From assembly GCF_024166365.1 (NCBI RefSeq), contig NC_064826.1, positions 23,584,001-23,648,000 of the forward strand: a DNA stretch of 64,000 nt, in the 5' to 3' direction. The notes beneath the pieces are model-generated. The model was not told where the DNA came from and made no database searches. It saw nothing but the letters and a program-made list of their open reading frames with translations. The DNA comes from Elephas maximus indicus. Lineage: Eukaryota > Chordata > Mammalia > Proboscidea > Elephantidae. The position numbers and the translations under genes were made by a program. This document shows positions 11,071 through 22,104 of the stretch, piece by piece (position 1 is the first letter of the stretch; each line of letters starts with the position of its first letter).

Positions 11071-11190
11071 ACCAAACCTGTTGCCATCAGAACTGCCCCA
11101 TAGGGTTTCCAAAGAGCAGCCAGTGGAGGTGAACTGCTGACCTTTTTGTTAGTAGCTGAGCTCTTACCCACTGTGCCACCAGGGCTCCTT
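11071..11190 (-). mobile_element. AfroSINE type A, partial
   Basis: Head AAGGAGCCCTGGTGGCACAG (minus, from 11190), short middle and truncated tail; the tail centre is deleted at TGTTGCCATCAGAACTGCCC. Confidence 0.85.
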
Positions 11191-11258
11191 TTGGTCAAGA
11201 AGCTCCCTCATATTAATATGCCATCTCGAAGCTTACCAAGTACCTTCATTAGCATTAC

Positions 11259-11393
11259 CTATTCATAGCAACTCTAAAGGATGGAGTAGAACTGCCCCCC
11301 CACCCAAGGTTTCCAAGGAGCTCCTGGTAGATTCGAGCTGCTGACCTTTTGGTTAGCAGCAGTAGCTCTTAACCACTATGCCACCAGGGCTTC
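11259..11393 (-). mobile_element. AfroSINE type A, short variant
   Basis: Head GGAAGCCCTGGTGGCATAGT on the minus strand, with a C-run interruption in the middle at 11297. Confidence 0.85.
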
Positions 11394-11396
11394 CAT

Positions 11397-12409
11397 TTTG
11401 ATCTAGTAAGTAGAAATATCCAATCATTTCCAATGAAGCTATTTTTTTAATAGACCTGGTTAATAGGTGATTCCACATGTGTATAACTGTCATTTGGTGC
11501 ACTCTTCTGGCAACACAGCCTATTTGGAACTGATTAAAAAAATTCATAGCTTATTCCTATTGTGCTACAGAATTGACTTGTAAATCCATCCCTCTACTCC
11601 TGAAAATGTTTGGTAGATAATGTTCAGACCAGATATAGTAGTAGACTCAGTAAGAATCAGATTTGGAATATTCTTTTATGTCAAGGTGTACTAGATGAGA
11701 TTTTTAACTTCAGTATTTTGTCAACATTAAGCAAGTTCAGGACTTCAGGATGGGGTGGAAAACATTACAAATAGCCAATTCTTTTGGAACATTTGCTCTG
11801 TAACTTGCTTTTAAAAAAACACAGCTGAACAAGTTTTTCTTTTAAACTAGTTTGCCTACAGATTTATGCATTTGAACACTTCTTTATCTACAAAGTATGT
11901 AATTTATATCTTAATACCACTTCAGCCATGACTTTCAGCAGAAATGGATAGATAAAATATTAATAAGGAAAACAATTGTGTGTATTCACACTCAGGGGTC
12001 AAACTCATGAGTCTTGCAAATTAATTTCCTCCAATCCCCTCTTCCTGTCTTACTACTCACAGAATTTTAACCCATGTTAGAGCTCATTGTCATCTACTGG
12101 GTGCTTAGTGACTCTAGTTTGCTCGCTTCGTTTATGTGCTTATTTTGGTCTGCGTTTATCATTATTTTTAACAGTTGTCAGCATTAAATGTGATTTGCCA
12201 CATCAGCCCACTTACACATCAAATGCAAATCCTTTTGAATTTCACTTGCAATGTCTGGACTTTGCAGTCCTTTTCAGCTTTGCTTTGTCAGCATCATTTG
12301 TTTTTTTGCCACTAGGGACAGTTCTCTCAGTGATCTTTTTATTGTTCTAAAGCAGCATGAGACTAAACCAGGCTAAAACTACAGCACTTATATTTCTACA
12401 GCAACATTC
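11397..12409. other. no recognised feature
   Basis: About 1 kb, AT-rich, without named repeats. The 87-codon frame at 12087-12350 has no recognisable domain. Confidence 0.45.
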
Positions 12410-12614
12410 TTGTTGTTAGCTGCGGTTGGGTCTTTTTTCGACTCATAGCGACCCCATGTGAAAGTAGAACTGCCCCATAAGTTTTCTTGGGCTGTATTCT
12501 TTACCAAAGCAGATCATCAGGTCTTTTCTCCTGTGGAGCCGCTGGGTGAATTTGAACCACCAACCTTTTTGGCTAGGAGCCAAGCGCTTAACCTTTGGGC
12601 TGCCAGGGCTTTTT
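12410..12614 (-). mobile_element. AfroSINE, minus strand
   Basis: Tail GGGTCGCTATGAGTCGAAAA (revcomp of 12430-12455) with the GTTGTTAGCTGCGG end; head CCTGGCAGCCCAAAGG near 12610. Confidence 0.85.
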
Positions 12615-12756
12615 GGCAACATCCTAGATAACCAATAAGACTTAACTACCATGTGACAGATAATACAAAATAATCGTATCTTTGTATCCAGTTTGAGCAG
12701 GCAACATAAGAAGAGAGTGCATATATGCACACCCTTTAGAATCTCTGTATCAGTTT

Positions 12757-12908
12757 TTAAGAGCTCAGGCTGCTGACCAAAAGGTTGGCAGTTTGAATTT
12801 ACCAGCAGCTACTTAGAAATCCTGTGGGGCAGTTTTACTTTTTTTTTTTTTTTTTATAGCGTTGCTATGAGTCAGAATTGACTCGACAGCAACGGTTTTG
12901 GTTTTTGG
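12757..12908 (+). mobile_element. AfroSINE type A lacking its 5' end
   Basis: It starts at AGAGCTCAGGCTGCTGACCA, has a T-run expansion at 12838-12856 and ends in GAATTGACTCGACAGCAACG plus GGTTTTTGG. Confidence 0.85.
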
Positions 12909-12916
12909 TCTAGATT

Positions 12917-13005
12917 CTCCAAACCCTGGAAACCCTGTGGGCCAGTTCTACTCTCCTACAGGGTCACTCTGAGTTGGAATCAACTTGACAGCAACAGGTT
13001 TGGTT
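12917..13005 (+). mobile_element. AfroSINE 3' half, tandem to preceding copy
   Basis: GGAAACCCTGTGGGCCAGTT to CAACTTGACAGCAACAGG. It directly follows another SINE, forming one and a half units. Confidence 0.8.
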
Positions 13006-13009
13006 CTTA

Positions 13010-13844
13010 GTTTAGATTCTTCAAACCATGTTCTGTTATAATATTAACTTTGTGTTGCACTTTGTCTTTAATTTACATTCGCTTCATTTTTATTTCTGAA
13101 AATGACAACTCAGACCATGTTTCTTTAGAAATAGGCAGTGTATTTGGAGCTTTCTGTTTGGTCAATATTTCAATTTTTAGTATCATCTTTAGATTTTTAA
13201 TAATTTAGTACTTAAAATATTCTTTGAGCCTTCCTCTAAGCGCCAGTAGTTTTAAAATCAAACTGCTTTATCTCCTTTACTGGAGATCATGGTTATATGT
13301 GTTCATATATGTATATTTTCAAAGCAGGGTGAGATGCAAAACTATACAGATTTATTTTTCCCTGTTAAAATAAGCAGTATCAAACACATCTATTTAAAAT
13401 GTAAGCAAAATATCCTGGATAAACGTGGAAGAGTAAAGCTAGGGTCATAAAATCTTGTAATTCAAATACCTAATAATATGATTTAGAAAAACGAACAACA
13501 ACAACTACAAAAACCCATTGGCAGGGACTTGATTATAAACCATAAGCTTCAGATGTGTTAACTAGTGAAAAGCAGCAATTCTGGACTCACAGGAAGTGAC
13601 TCAACTTCAGATCCCAACCCCTTTTCCTGCCCCTTGTCCTCCACACACATTCAGAGTTTGAGGCTGTTATTAGGAAAGTACACTCTTTTCCTGGGCAGAC
13701 CCCCACGGACTTCCTGGTAGCTCATGGGTGAAAGCCAGCCCATGACATCTGGGAAAGAGGAAGACAGCAACACTGTAATTGGTGTAGAAAAATCAGGATT
13801 CTCTGTCTGGTGTCTTTCAGAAAAAAAGTGGGGTGTGAGGAAGC
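13010..13844. other. no recognised feature
   Basis: AT-rich, no assignable repeat. The 61-codon frame at 13724-13909 crosses into the LTR and is not a gene. Confidence 0.45.
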
Positions 13845-14270
13845 TGTGTTATGGATTGAATTGTGTCCCATCAAAAGATGTGTTGGAATGCCAGCCCCTG
13901 TACATGTGAGTATGATCCCATCTAGACAAGGGGTTTTCTTTGTTGTGTTGACGAGGCTTTATCAGTGAACAGTGTGTTTGGGCCACTCACTTTTGAGATA
14001 TAAAAGGAACAGCTTGGGCACAGCAGCAGGCAAGCACAAACAGAGAGGAAGAGAGAGACAAGCCATGTGAAGTGAAGATTGCCAAGGTACTGAGGAACAG
14101 AAGCTGAAAAGAAACAGTGACCTTCCCCCAGAGCAGAGAGGGAAAACCTTCCCGTAGAGCTGGAGTCCTGAATTTGGAATTCCAGCCGCGTCAGTAAACA
14201 GTGAGAAAATAAATTTCTGTTTGTTAAATCACCCTGGTATTTCTGTTATAGCAGTGCTAAGAAACTAAGG
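13845..14270 (+). mobile_element. MaLR-type LTR (MLT1-like), sense
   Basis: It starts TGTTATGGATTGAATTGTGT, contains AGCCATGTGAAGTGAAG, AATTCCAGCCGCGTC and AGAAAATAAATTTCTGTTTG, and ends TTCTGTTATAGCAGTGCTAA then GAAACTAAGGC. Solo LTR about 425 bp long. Confidence 0.8.
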
Positions 14271-14485
14271 CGGTATATCACCCACCACACTCATTTTCTC
14301 CAAATTAGCTAAAAAGACTAATGTGACACCTTTATCTGTTCCCTCTTCAGGTGAGAGGAAATAAGAATGACTGCTGAAGAGAGACAGGTAGATGGGAGGA
14401 ACAACTGAGCTAGATTCTGTTTCAGAAACATGATGTTTATAGTTCCAAGTAGAACTGGAGAATAATCTGAACAATGAATACATCC

Positions 14486-14726
14486 CTATGGTAGGCTGAA
14501 CAATGTCCCCTACCAAAAAAATAAAATAAAAAAGATAGCCACATCCTAATCCCTGGAACCTGTGAACGTTACCTTACCTTATATGGCAAAAAAAAAAAAA
14601 AAAAAAATCTTTGTAGTTGTGATGTGATTAAATTGAGGATCTTGAGATGGGAGATTATCCTGGATTATCATGGTGAGTCTTAAATGCAATTACACATATC
14701 TTAATACGAGTGAGGCAGAGGGAGAT

Positions 14727-14760
<34 letters not shown>

Positions 14761-15005
14761 AGGCAGTGTGATGACCAAGGCAAAGAGTGATGTGGCCACA
14801 AGCTAAGGAATGCCAGAGCCACCTGAAACTGCAGAGGCAAGGAACAGATTCTCCCCTAGAGCTTCTGGAGAGAATGTGGCCCCGATGACAGCTGGATTTC
14901 AGCCCAGTGATACTGATTTCAGGCTTCTGGTCTTCAGAACCATAAGAGACTATATTTCTAGGCACCATGTTTGTGATAATTTGTCACAAGTGTCACAGGA
15001 AATTA
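14486..15005 (+). mobile_element. LTR-like element of an old mammalian ERVL/MaLR group
   Basis: Order of blocks: TATGGTAGGCTGAACAATGT, CCACATCCTAATCCCTGGAA, GATCTTGAGATGGGAGATTA, GAACAGATTCTCCCCTAGAG, AACCATAAGAGACTATATTT and GTTTGTGATAATTTGTCAC. This matches a familiar old LTR; subfamily not assigned. It carries a (CA)n tract. ORFs overlapping it (14655-14968 minus, 14810-15196 plus) are spurious. Confidence 0.65.
14727..14755. repeat. (CA)n dinucleotide repeat
   Basis: About 14 uninterrupted CA units inside the LTR-like element. Confidence 0.97.
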
Positions 15006-16199
15006 TACAATTCCCTATGGGAATGCCGTATCATCCCCTTTTCACTAATCCTCCTGTCTTTGGCTGGTTCCAGAAAAGTCTTCTTCAATCCAGAATCCTC
15101 CTGCCATCTCATCTCTCCTTTACAGTAAGTTTCTGGAAAGTCATTTTGCCAAGCTCCAGCCTTTCCACAGCCAGTTTTTTTCCCTCCATCCATTGAAATT
15201 ACTTTCAGCAAACCAGTTGAGTGCCTAATAACAAATCCCAGAGTATTTGGGTTCTTTAATTTTTATCTTTACTTGTCCACTGAATTTGACATGGCTGATG
15301 CCTTCTTTTATCTTCAGCTGTCTCCCTACTGTGGCGATTTCACAGACAACTCTTACCAATTCTCCTTCTGCCTCTAGCAAGTTGTAAGGTCTTTTAGGAG
15401 CCCTCCTCATTCCACACAACGTTTAATGTTATTTATCCTAGGTTTTTATTCTTGGTCCTTTCAATTTCTCATTCCAGAACCTTACCTTGGACTTTTTCCT
15501 TCATGCCCATAAAAACATCCTGAAATGAGTTAGCAAGATTTACTCAGGTATGTGTAAAATGGCGTTATTTTCCTATATCAGTAAGGAAACATAAAGTCAT
15601 TAATTTATCTATTATTCTCATTATTTCCCATTTTCCACCATAGAAAATTTTCTGACATTTTACTAAGAACAGGATTGTACTTTATGATATTTTTATAGTT
15701 GGAAAAATGTAAAGAAAGGAAGGAAGCATTTTTAAAGACAAATGCTTTCTTAATTAAGCAAATAAACATTAGGCTAATAAGATGTTTGACTCCGGTGAAT
15801 ATTTAGTTGTAAAGGAAGATGAAAGTATTTGGGAATTGATATTTTAAAGTGATTACATAGTTTCTGTAAACTTTGGAAGATACATTGAATTGCCAATTAT
15901 CCTGTAAAGCAGTCAATCAACTTGGATTTTTTTTTTTAATTTTTATTCTTTGGAAATCTGTTCCTAAAACTCTGCTCAGAGAAACTATTGCAAGATCGAA
16001 AGTCAGAAGACTTCAAGCATAAAAAACAAACAAACAAACAAAAAAAACCTGTTGGAATGACCAAGAATCAGTGGAAGTTTCTGAATGAGTCTGTGCACCA
16101 GTTCAACCTCAAGAGGACCACAGAGGACACAAGTCAGCTCTCGGTGGTGGTGAGAGCAGATGTTGGTAAGTGTAGACTAGAACTCACTACAGAGAATTG
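15006..16199. other. no confidently assigned feature
   Basis: 15010-15500 has a pyrimidine-rich character (TTTCTGGAAAGTCATTTTGC, TTGACATGGCTGATGCC) that could be very old L2-like sequence. 15500-16199 is AT-rich with no repeat I can name. No gene is visible. Confidence 0.35.
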
Positions 16200-16410
16200 A
16201 GGATTCCCTTGGTGGTGCAAATGGTTAACTCACATGGCTGCTAAACAAAGATTAGATGTTTCAGCCCACTCTGAGTGGCCTCAGAAGAAAGGCCAGGTAA
16301 TCTACTTATGAAAACGACCAGCCATTGAAAATCCCATGAAGCTTGGTTCTACTCTGACACACATGGACTCACCATGAGTTGAAGTCAACTCCATGGCAAC
16401 TGGTGTTTAG
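16200..16410 (+). mobile_element. AfroSINE type B
   Basis: GATTCCCTTGGTGGTGCAAA head, AGAAGAAAGGCCAGGTAATC, CCATTGAAAATCCCATGAAG and tail CACCATGAGTTGAAGTCAAC. Confidence 0.88.
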
Positions 16411-17559
16411 GGGGAACTGAGTCCACTATAAGATTTAGAGTAAGGGTCAGAAAGTTTGAGAAGTAAAAGGAAAACGTTACTAAACCTAGTGGGAAGACAA
16501 TCTGAAGCGGGAAAGTTAGAGATTAGAGGGAGAATTTAGGTTAAGGAGATTATTGACGTCTTTAGCAGACTTAAAGCTGTTGAGTTAGAAGGGAAGAATA
16601 AAGATGGTAGACACAGAAGTCGTTCTATTAGCCCTCTAATAGAAGACATCAGCATTTTTCATAGGGAGAGGAAGAGAAACAAAATAATCACATAGATGGA
16701 TAAATAATATTTGATAGAATTTCATGCCAGAAAACGCTGCGTAAAATTGATACTAAGAATATATTTGAAATGCTCAGAAATTAAGTCATTAATAAGATGA
16801 GTAATAACTAGACGAGATGCGTATATGAAATAATTACACTGAGCAATGCAACGTTGATAATATTAGCTTTATAGCTCCCTCTGAGTAAACTTTTACTGGT
16901 ACGTTATTTTAACGAATGTGAAATGCATCATGTTCCTCCACAAGAAAGATCTATCTAAAGTCCCTGATATCATAGTGAATATATTGTTATTAATGGTGCA
17001 AACAGGTATGGAGTTCATTTGAATTCCCACTTGCTACTGTTTTTTTTTTTTTTACTGAGTGAGACAGCCAATATATTTAAAACTATATTATGATTGAATG
17101 GTCATAGTCGAGAGAACTGATGAGAAACTACTTCAACATGGAAAATGAAGAACTCATTAGCTTAATTTTCTGCTAACAGCACTTTTGAGCCCTTTTAACC
17201 AGCATTAAGTTGTCATGGTGATGACCAAGTTAATGGCGGATTGGGTGAGAATTCTGACCTGAATCTCTCAAGCGGCTAACAAGGTTTCTCTTATAGGATT
17301 GAAGCCACAGCTATTTGGAGCTCGGGATGACAGAGATCGTTTGTAATATTAAGGACTTAAAACTGGAGCAGCTCTTTGTTCTTTCTGAAGACTCTGACTT
17401 GCCTGTCAGTGGCCTTTGGTGCTTGAGTCTTTTGACTGAGTAATTTACTGCATTCTTTTTTGTGAGGATTGTGTTATGGCTCATTCAGTCTTCTGGAAAA
17501 ATCATTTATTTTGATGTCATGTCATGACAAAAGCTGCAGCAAATAGTATTTCTTCCACT
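16411..17559. other. no recognised repeat; apparently single-copy DNA
   Basis: About 1.15 kb without a family I can name and without coding potential. Part of it (17090-17280) is less AT-rich and could hold a conserved noncoding element, which I cannot test. Confidence 0.4.
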
Positions 17560-18086
17560 TTTTGGAAAATAGACTTTATTCTTTCAGAGCAGTTTTTGGT
17601 TTATACAAAAACTGTGCAGGAAGTAAAGAGAGGTTCCATATGCCCCTCTTCTCTCTGTGTACAGTTTCTCCCATTATTAACATCTTTTATTCATTTGGTG
17701 TATTTGTTTCAATTGTTTAACCAATATTGATACATTTTTATTAACAAAAGTCCACTGCCCTTTATGGTGCACAGATCTATGAATTTTGACAAATGCACAA
17801 TGTCATCTATCCACCACTGGGGTATCCTACGGAATAGTTTCACTGCCTTTAAAATGCCCTGTGCTCCACTGTTCATTCCTCAACTCCTTCTCCTGAGATC
17901 TGGGCAATCACTGATCTTTTTACTATCTCTTTATAGTTTTGCTATTTCCAGATTGTCATATAGTTGGAATTATAGACTCTGTATGATTTTTAGGCTGACT
18001 TCTTTTACTTAGAAATATGCATTGAAGATCTTTTCATGTCTCTTCATAGCTTGATAACTTTTTGTGGTGGTTGTTATTGCTGAATA

Positions 18087-18304
18087 CCAGTTTTTATGCA
18101 AATAACACAGACTTTCTACATTTGTAAAAAGTCTCCCTCCCCCAGGGGATATTTTTGTAAGGCCACTATGCCAATTTTTTTCTTTTACGTGTTGCCGTAA
18201 AAAAAAAAAAAAATTAATATAGCATATTAAAAAAAAATAACTAGAGGTGGGAGGGAGCAGTTGGCAAACAAATGTCGGTGTCCGTTCTTTTCGTAAAAAT
18301 ATGG
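18087..18304. mobile_element. MITE-like DNA element with long terminal inverted repeats (copy 1)
   Basis: 218 bp. The left arm (18087-about 18148: CCAGTTTTTATGCAAATAAC, then CTCCCTCCCCC) and the right arm (about 18245-18304: GGGAGGGAGCAGTTGGCAAA, then AAAAATATGG) are imperfect inverted repeats of about 60 bp around an AT-rich centre. TA flanks both sides (18085-18086 and 18305-18306), and the surrounding L1 rejoins when the element plus one TA is removed. A TA target site fits Tc1/mariner-type transposition. No transposase. A second copy is at 58325-58560. Confidence 0.75.
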
Positions 18305-18644
18305 TAACACTCCATTGCATGGATGCACCACAGTTTATTCATTCACTTATTGAAAGACATCTAGCTTGCTGTCAGCTTTTGGCAGTTATGAATAAAGGTT
18401 CTATAAACACTGATGCGTAGGTTTTTGTGCAAACATAAGTTTTCAACTCATTTGTGTAAATACGTAAGACTGTTATGGCTGGATTGTGTGGTAAGCCTTG
18501 TAAGAAACTGCCAGACTGTCTTCCAAGGTGGAAGTAGCAATGCTTATTCCCATCAGCAATGAATAAGTGTCCCTGATGCTCCACATCCTTGCAAGCATTT
18601 GGTGTTGTCAGTGTTTTGGATTTTAGCTATTCTAATAGGTGTGT

Positions 18645-19039
18645 GTCCACCACAGTTTCTCCTACTGTGGTGGCTTGCGTATTGCCATGATGTTGGAAGC
18701 TATGCCACAAATATTTCAGTACCAGCAGGGACATTCATGGTCAACAGGTTTCTTTCTGCCAAGCTTCCAGACTAAGACAGACTAGAAGTAAAGGCCTGGT
18801 GATCTGCTTCCAGAAATTAGTAAATGAAAGTCTTACAGATCACAGCATTGTCTGACTCATTTGCTTTGGTTATGCCATCAGGGAGATAAATTACTGGAGG
18901 AGGGCGTCTTGTTTGGTGAAGTAAAGGACAAGTGAGGGCATGGGAGACACTTGGTGAGATAGATTGGCACAGTAGCTGCAACAGTGGACTCGAACCTGCT
19001 GGTGATTGTGAAGATGACACAGAAGTAGGCAACAACAAC
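18645..19039 (+). mobile_element. internally deleted RTE LINE derivative (5' end joined to 3' end)
   Basis: The first about 210 bp (18650-18858) match the 5' region of the full RTE (TGGTGGCTTGCGTATTGCCA, GCTTCCAGACTAAGACAGAC, CATTGTCTGA). This joins directly to a piece of the C-terminal ORF (CTCATTTGCTTTGGTTATGC, AGATTGGCACAGTAGCTGCA) and an (AAC)n end at 19030. TSD AGGTGTGT flanks it at 18637-18644 and 19040-19047 inside the antisense L1. All of the endonuclease and nearly all of the RT are missing, so it is non-autonomous. Confidence 0.8.
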
Positions 19040-19609
19040 AGGTGTGTAGTGATATGTCATTGTTGTTGTAACTTGCTGTTCCCCAGTCATATTTGATATT
19101 TAGCATCTTTTCGCAGGCTTACTTACTACCTGTGTATCTTCTTTGACCAGATGTCTGTTCAGACTTTTTGCCCATTTTTTAATTAGTTTAGTTGTTTCTT
19201 ATTGCTGAGTTTTAAGTGTTTGTTGCATATTTTGGATACAAATCCTTTATCAGATATGTGTTTTGCATATTGCCCAGTCCGTGGCTTGTCCTTTCATTCT
19301 CTAAATATTGCCTTTAGCAGAGCAGAAATTTTTAATTGTACTGAAATTAAATTTATCAAAGGAGTATACTTTTGGTGTTGTACAAAAAAAAAAAAAAAAT
19401 TATCATCAATCCAAAGTCACCTAGATTTTCTCCTATGGTAAAAAAAAAATTAAAAAAAAAAACCCAGATTTTCTCCTATGGTATCCTCTAGAAATTGTAG
19501 AGCTTTGCATCTTACGTTTTCATCTATGTTTCATTAGGAGTTAATTTTTCTGAAAGTTGTAAAATCTGTGTTTAGATGCTTTTTTTTTTTTGCATGTGGA
19601 TATCTAATT

Positions 19610-19612
<3 letters not shown>

Positions 19613-19641
<29 letters not shown>
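19613..19641. repeat. (CA)n dinucleotide repeat
   Basis: About 14 CA units within the antisense L1. Confidence 0.95.
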
Positions 19642-19642
<1 letters not shown>

Positions 19643-20228
19643 CTATCCTTTCTCCATTGAATTGTCTTTGCTCCTTTGTCAAAGATCAATGGACTAGTTG
19701 ACTACATTTGTGTGGGTCTATGTCTGGGCTGTTTATTCTGATCCATTGATTTATTTGTTCTTTTGTGAATACCACTCAGTCTTGATTACTGAAGCCTTAC
19801 AGTAAGTTTTGAAGTCAGGTAGTGTCAGTTTTCCAATTTTGTTCTCCTCCAGCATTTCGTTGGCTATCCTGATTTTTTTTTTTTCCTTTATAACATAAAC
19901 TTTAGAATCAGTTTACCAAGATCCACAAAATAACTTCCCGGAGTTAGGATTGCATTGAATATATCGATCAAGTTGGAAAGAACTGATATCTTAATAACGA
20001 TGTCTTCCTCTCCATGAACTAGGAATATCTCTCCATTCATTTAGATCATTTTTTATTTCTTTCATCAGAATTCTTTAGTTTTTCTCATGTAGGTCTTGTA
20101 CATATTTTGTTAGATTTATACCTGTGTATTCAATTTTCTTCTTCTTTTTTTAATGTAATAATCTTGTGTTTGTAATATAAAATTTCAACTGTTTATTGCT
20201 GATATATAGGAAAGAAACTGACTTTTGT

Positions 20229-20662
20229 ATATTGACCTTCTATAATAGATTTAATTGTGCCCCCCCAAAATATGTGTCAACTTGATTAGACCATGATTCC
20301 CAGTACTGTGTGGTTGTCCTCTATTTTGTGATTCTCCTATGTGTTATAAATCATAATATCTGCCTGTGGTTAAAGAGGATTAAGGCGGGATATAACACCT
20401 TTGCTCAGGTCAGACCCTGATCCCATGTAAAGGGAGTTCCTTGGGCTGTGGTCTGCACCACGTTTTATCTTATACAAGATAAAAGGAAAGGGAAACAAGT
20501 AGAGTTGGAGACCTCATACCACCTAGAAAGAAGCACCAGGAGCAGAGAAGCTCCTAGTCCAGGGGAAGATTGATGAGAAGAACCTTCCTCCAGAGCGAAC
20601 AGAGACAAAAAGCCTTCCACTGGAGCTGACACCCTAAATTTGGACTTCTAAACTACTAGACT
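20229..20662 (+). mobile_element. MaLR-like LTR, lineage-specific type, 3'-truncated
   Basis: Same type as 51220-51735: AATATGTGTCAACTTGATTA, CCATGATTCCCAGTACTGTG, AAGGGAGTTCCTTGGGCTGT, CTAAATTTGGACTTCTAAAC. It ends at CTAGACTG, before the expected AATAAATTTCT segment, where an RTE fragment begins. Confidence 0.8.
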
Positions 20663-20663
20663 G

Positions 20664-21378
20664 TAGGCTAGAGATGTTTCAGCAAATGGATGCAGCGTTG
20701 GAAATACTCACTCGTCTATGCCAAGAAATTTGGAAGACAGCTACCTGGCCAACCGACTTGAAAAGATCCGTATTTATGCTTATTCCCAAGAACAATCTCA
20801 TTAATAACACACAAGTAAAATTTTGGTGAAGATCATTCAAAAGCTGCTGCAGCTGTATATCAACAGGAAACTGCCAGGAATTCAAGCCGGATTCAGAAGA
20901 GGACATGGAATCAGGGATATCATTCCTGGTGTCAAATGGATCTTAGCTGAAAGCAGAGAATGCCAGAAAGATTTTTACCTGTGTTTTATTGAATATGCAA
21001 AGGCATCGACTGTGTGAATCATAACGAATTATGGATAACATTGTGAAGAATGGGAATTCCAGAACACTTAATTGTGCTCATGAAGAACCTGTACATAGAT
21101 CAAGAGGGAGTCACTGGAACAGAATGAGGGGATACTGCATGGTTTAAAGTCAGGAAAGGTGTATGTCAGGGTGTATACTTTCACCATACGTATTTAATTT
21201 GTATGCTGAGCAAATAATCCTAGAAGCTGGACTGTATGAATAAGAATGGGGCATCAGGATTGGAGGAAGACTCATTAACAACTTGTGTTATTCAGATGAC
21301 ACAACCTTGCTTGCTGAAAGTGAAGAGGGCTTGAAGCACTTACTGATGAAAATCAAAGACCACAGCCTTCAGTAAAAA
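20664..21378 (+). mobile_element. RTE LINE fragment (RT domain), 3'-truncated
   Basis: It covers the RT core from GATGTTTCAGCAAATGGATG to CACAGCCTTCAGT and stops there in an A/CAAA-rich run, without the C-terminal and 3' UTR part. Readable pieces include IQAGFRRGHGIRDII (near 20880-20925) and LCFIEYAKA (near 20980). The catalytic box reads YSDD (near 21290) where the better copy has YADD. At least three frame breaks. About 85 percent identical by eye to the overlapping part of 24298-25497, so an independent copy. Confidence 0.85.
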
Positions 21379-21654
21379 ACAAAAAAACAAACAAAAAAAA
21401 GTTGAGGTTAAAAAGCAAAAGAAATAGACTTCCAATTTCCAGTCTAACATGTAAAGAAGTCATCATTCCCATCCTCAAAGCAAGAAAAGCAAAAATTGAA
21501 AACCAACAACTCTTCTTAGATTCATCAGAGAATTGAGACAAAAGGACAAACAACTGCCCTGAAAATTGGCGATATACAATCTACACAAAGAAAGGAAGAG
21601 TGGCCAAGACGGAAAAAATAAAGAGCATAGTTCTGCTGTGACACCTATGGCATC
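21379..21654. other. unassigned A-rich sequence
   Basis: Begins with a (CAAA)n-like run. The minus-strand frames at 21353-21792 show no domain. It could be old L1 material; not assignable. Confidence 0.35.
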
Positions 21655-21700
21655 GCCATGAGTCAGAATTGGCTCAACAGCAACTGGTTTTTGTTGTTCA
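21655..21700 (+). mobile_element. AfroSINE 3' tail fragment
   Basis: CATCGCCATGAGTCAGAATT, GGCTCAACAGCAACTGG, then TTTTTG. Confidence 0.7.
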
Positions 21701-21818
21701 ATATTTAGAGTGAGAGAGCATGTACAGGTAAAGTGGAAGCAGCTGATGGAGATCCTTGGCAACAAGCACTGAGGAACCTGAGTGTGAGGCATCTGACAAG
21801 GCCATTAGCAAAAGCTGT

Positions 21819-22061
21819 GCAATTATACCCCTGGTTCCCCATCTTCTGAACCCAGCTTGAATTTCTTCAAGGTGTGAAGAACACTATTAAAGACTGAAAG
21901 AGACAGAAATGAGCAGAACACAGGAATGACATTAATGAGATCTGGTCAACATTTGGAGTCCCTGGGTGTTGCAAACAGCGTATTCGGCTGCTAACCAAAT
22001 GGTTGGAGGGTCAAGTCTACCCAGAGGCACCTCGGAAGAAAGGCCTAGCGATCTACTTCTG
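21819..22061 (+). repeat. left arm of a 245 bp inverted duplication
   Basis: The reverse complement of this segment is nearly identical to 24102-24347, with a 3 bp indel near 21838 and few substitutions. From left to right it holds 38 bp of RTE sequence in antisense (21819-21856), about 95 bp of unassigned DNA and the first 110 bp of a type B SINE. The spacer between arms is about 2.0 kb. Confidence 0.9.
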
Positions 22062-22104
22062 AAAAATTAACCATTGAAAACCCTATAGAGCTGTGCAGCC
22101 TTCA
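21953..22104 (+). mobile_element. AfroSINE type B
   Basis: TTGGAGTCCCTGGGTGTTGC head, CAAGTCTACCCAGAGGCACC, AACCATTGAAAACCCTATAG; tail missing. Its 5' two thirds lie in the inverted duplication. Confidence 0.88.

Larger units (their letters stand above)
17560..20228 (-). mobile_element. L1 LINE 3' region (old), antisense, host of two insertions
   Basis: Antisense L1 ORF2 end and 3' UTR. Recognisable blocks include ACCACAGTTTATTCATTCAC (18329), GGTTTTTGTGCAAACATAAG (18420), GATGTCTGTTCAGACTTTTTG (19150), CTTGATTACTGAAGCCTTAC (19782) and GTCTTGTACATATTTTGTTA (20093). It is interrupted at 18087-18304 and 18645-19039. When those inserts and one TSD each are removed, the L1 reads through. Poly(T) and (CA)n runs are internal. 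No functional ORF. Confidence 0.8.

Noticed and set aside
14727..14755. CRISPR-like or Z-DNA regulatory array at the CA repeat
   Set aside because: Simple dinucleotide repeat in a mammalian LTR; no spacers.
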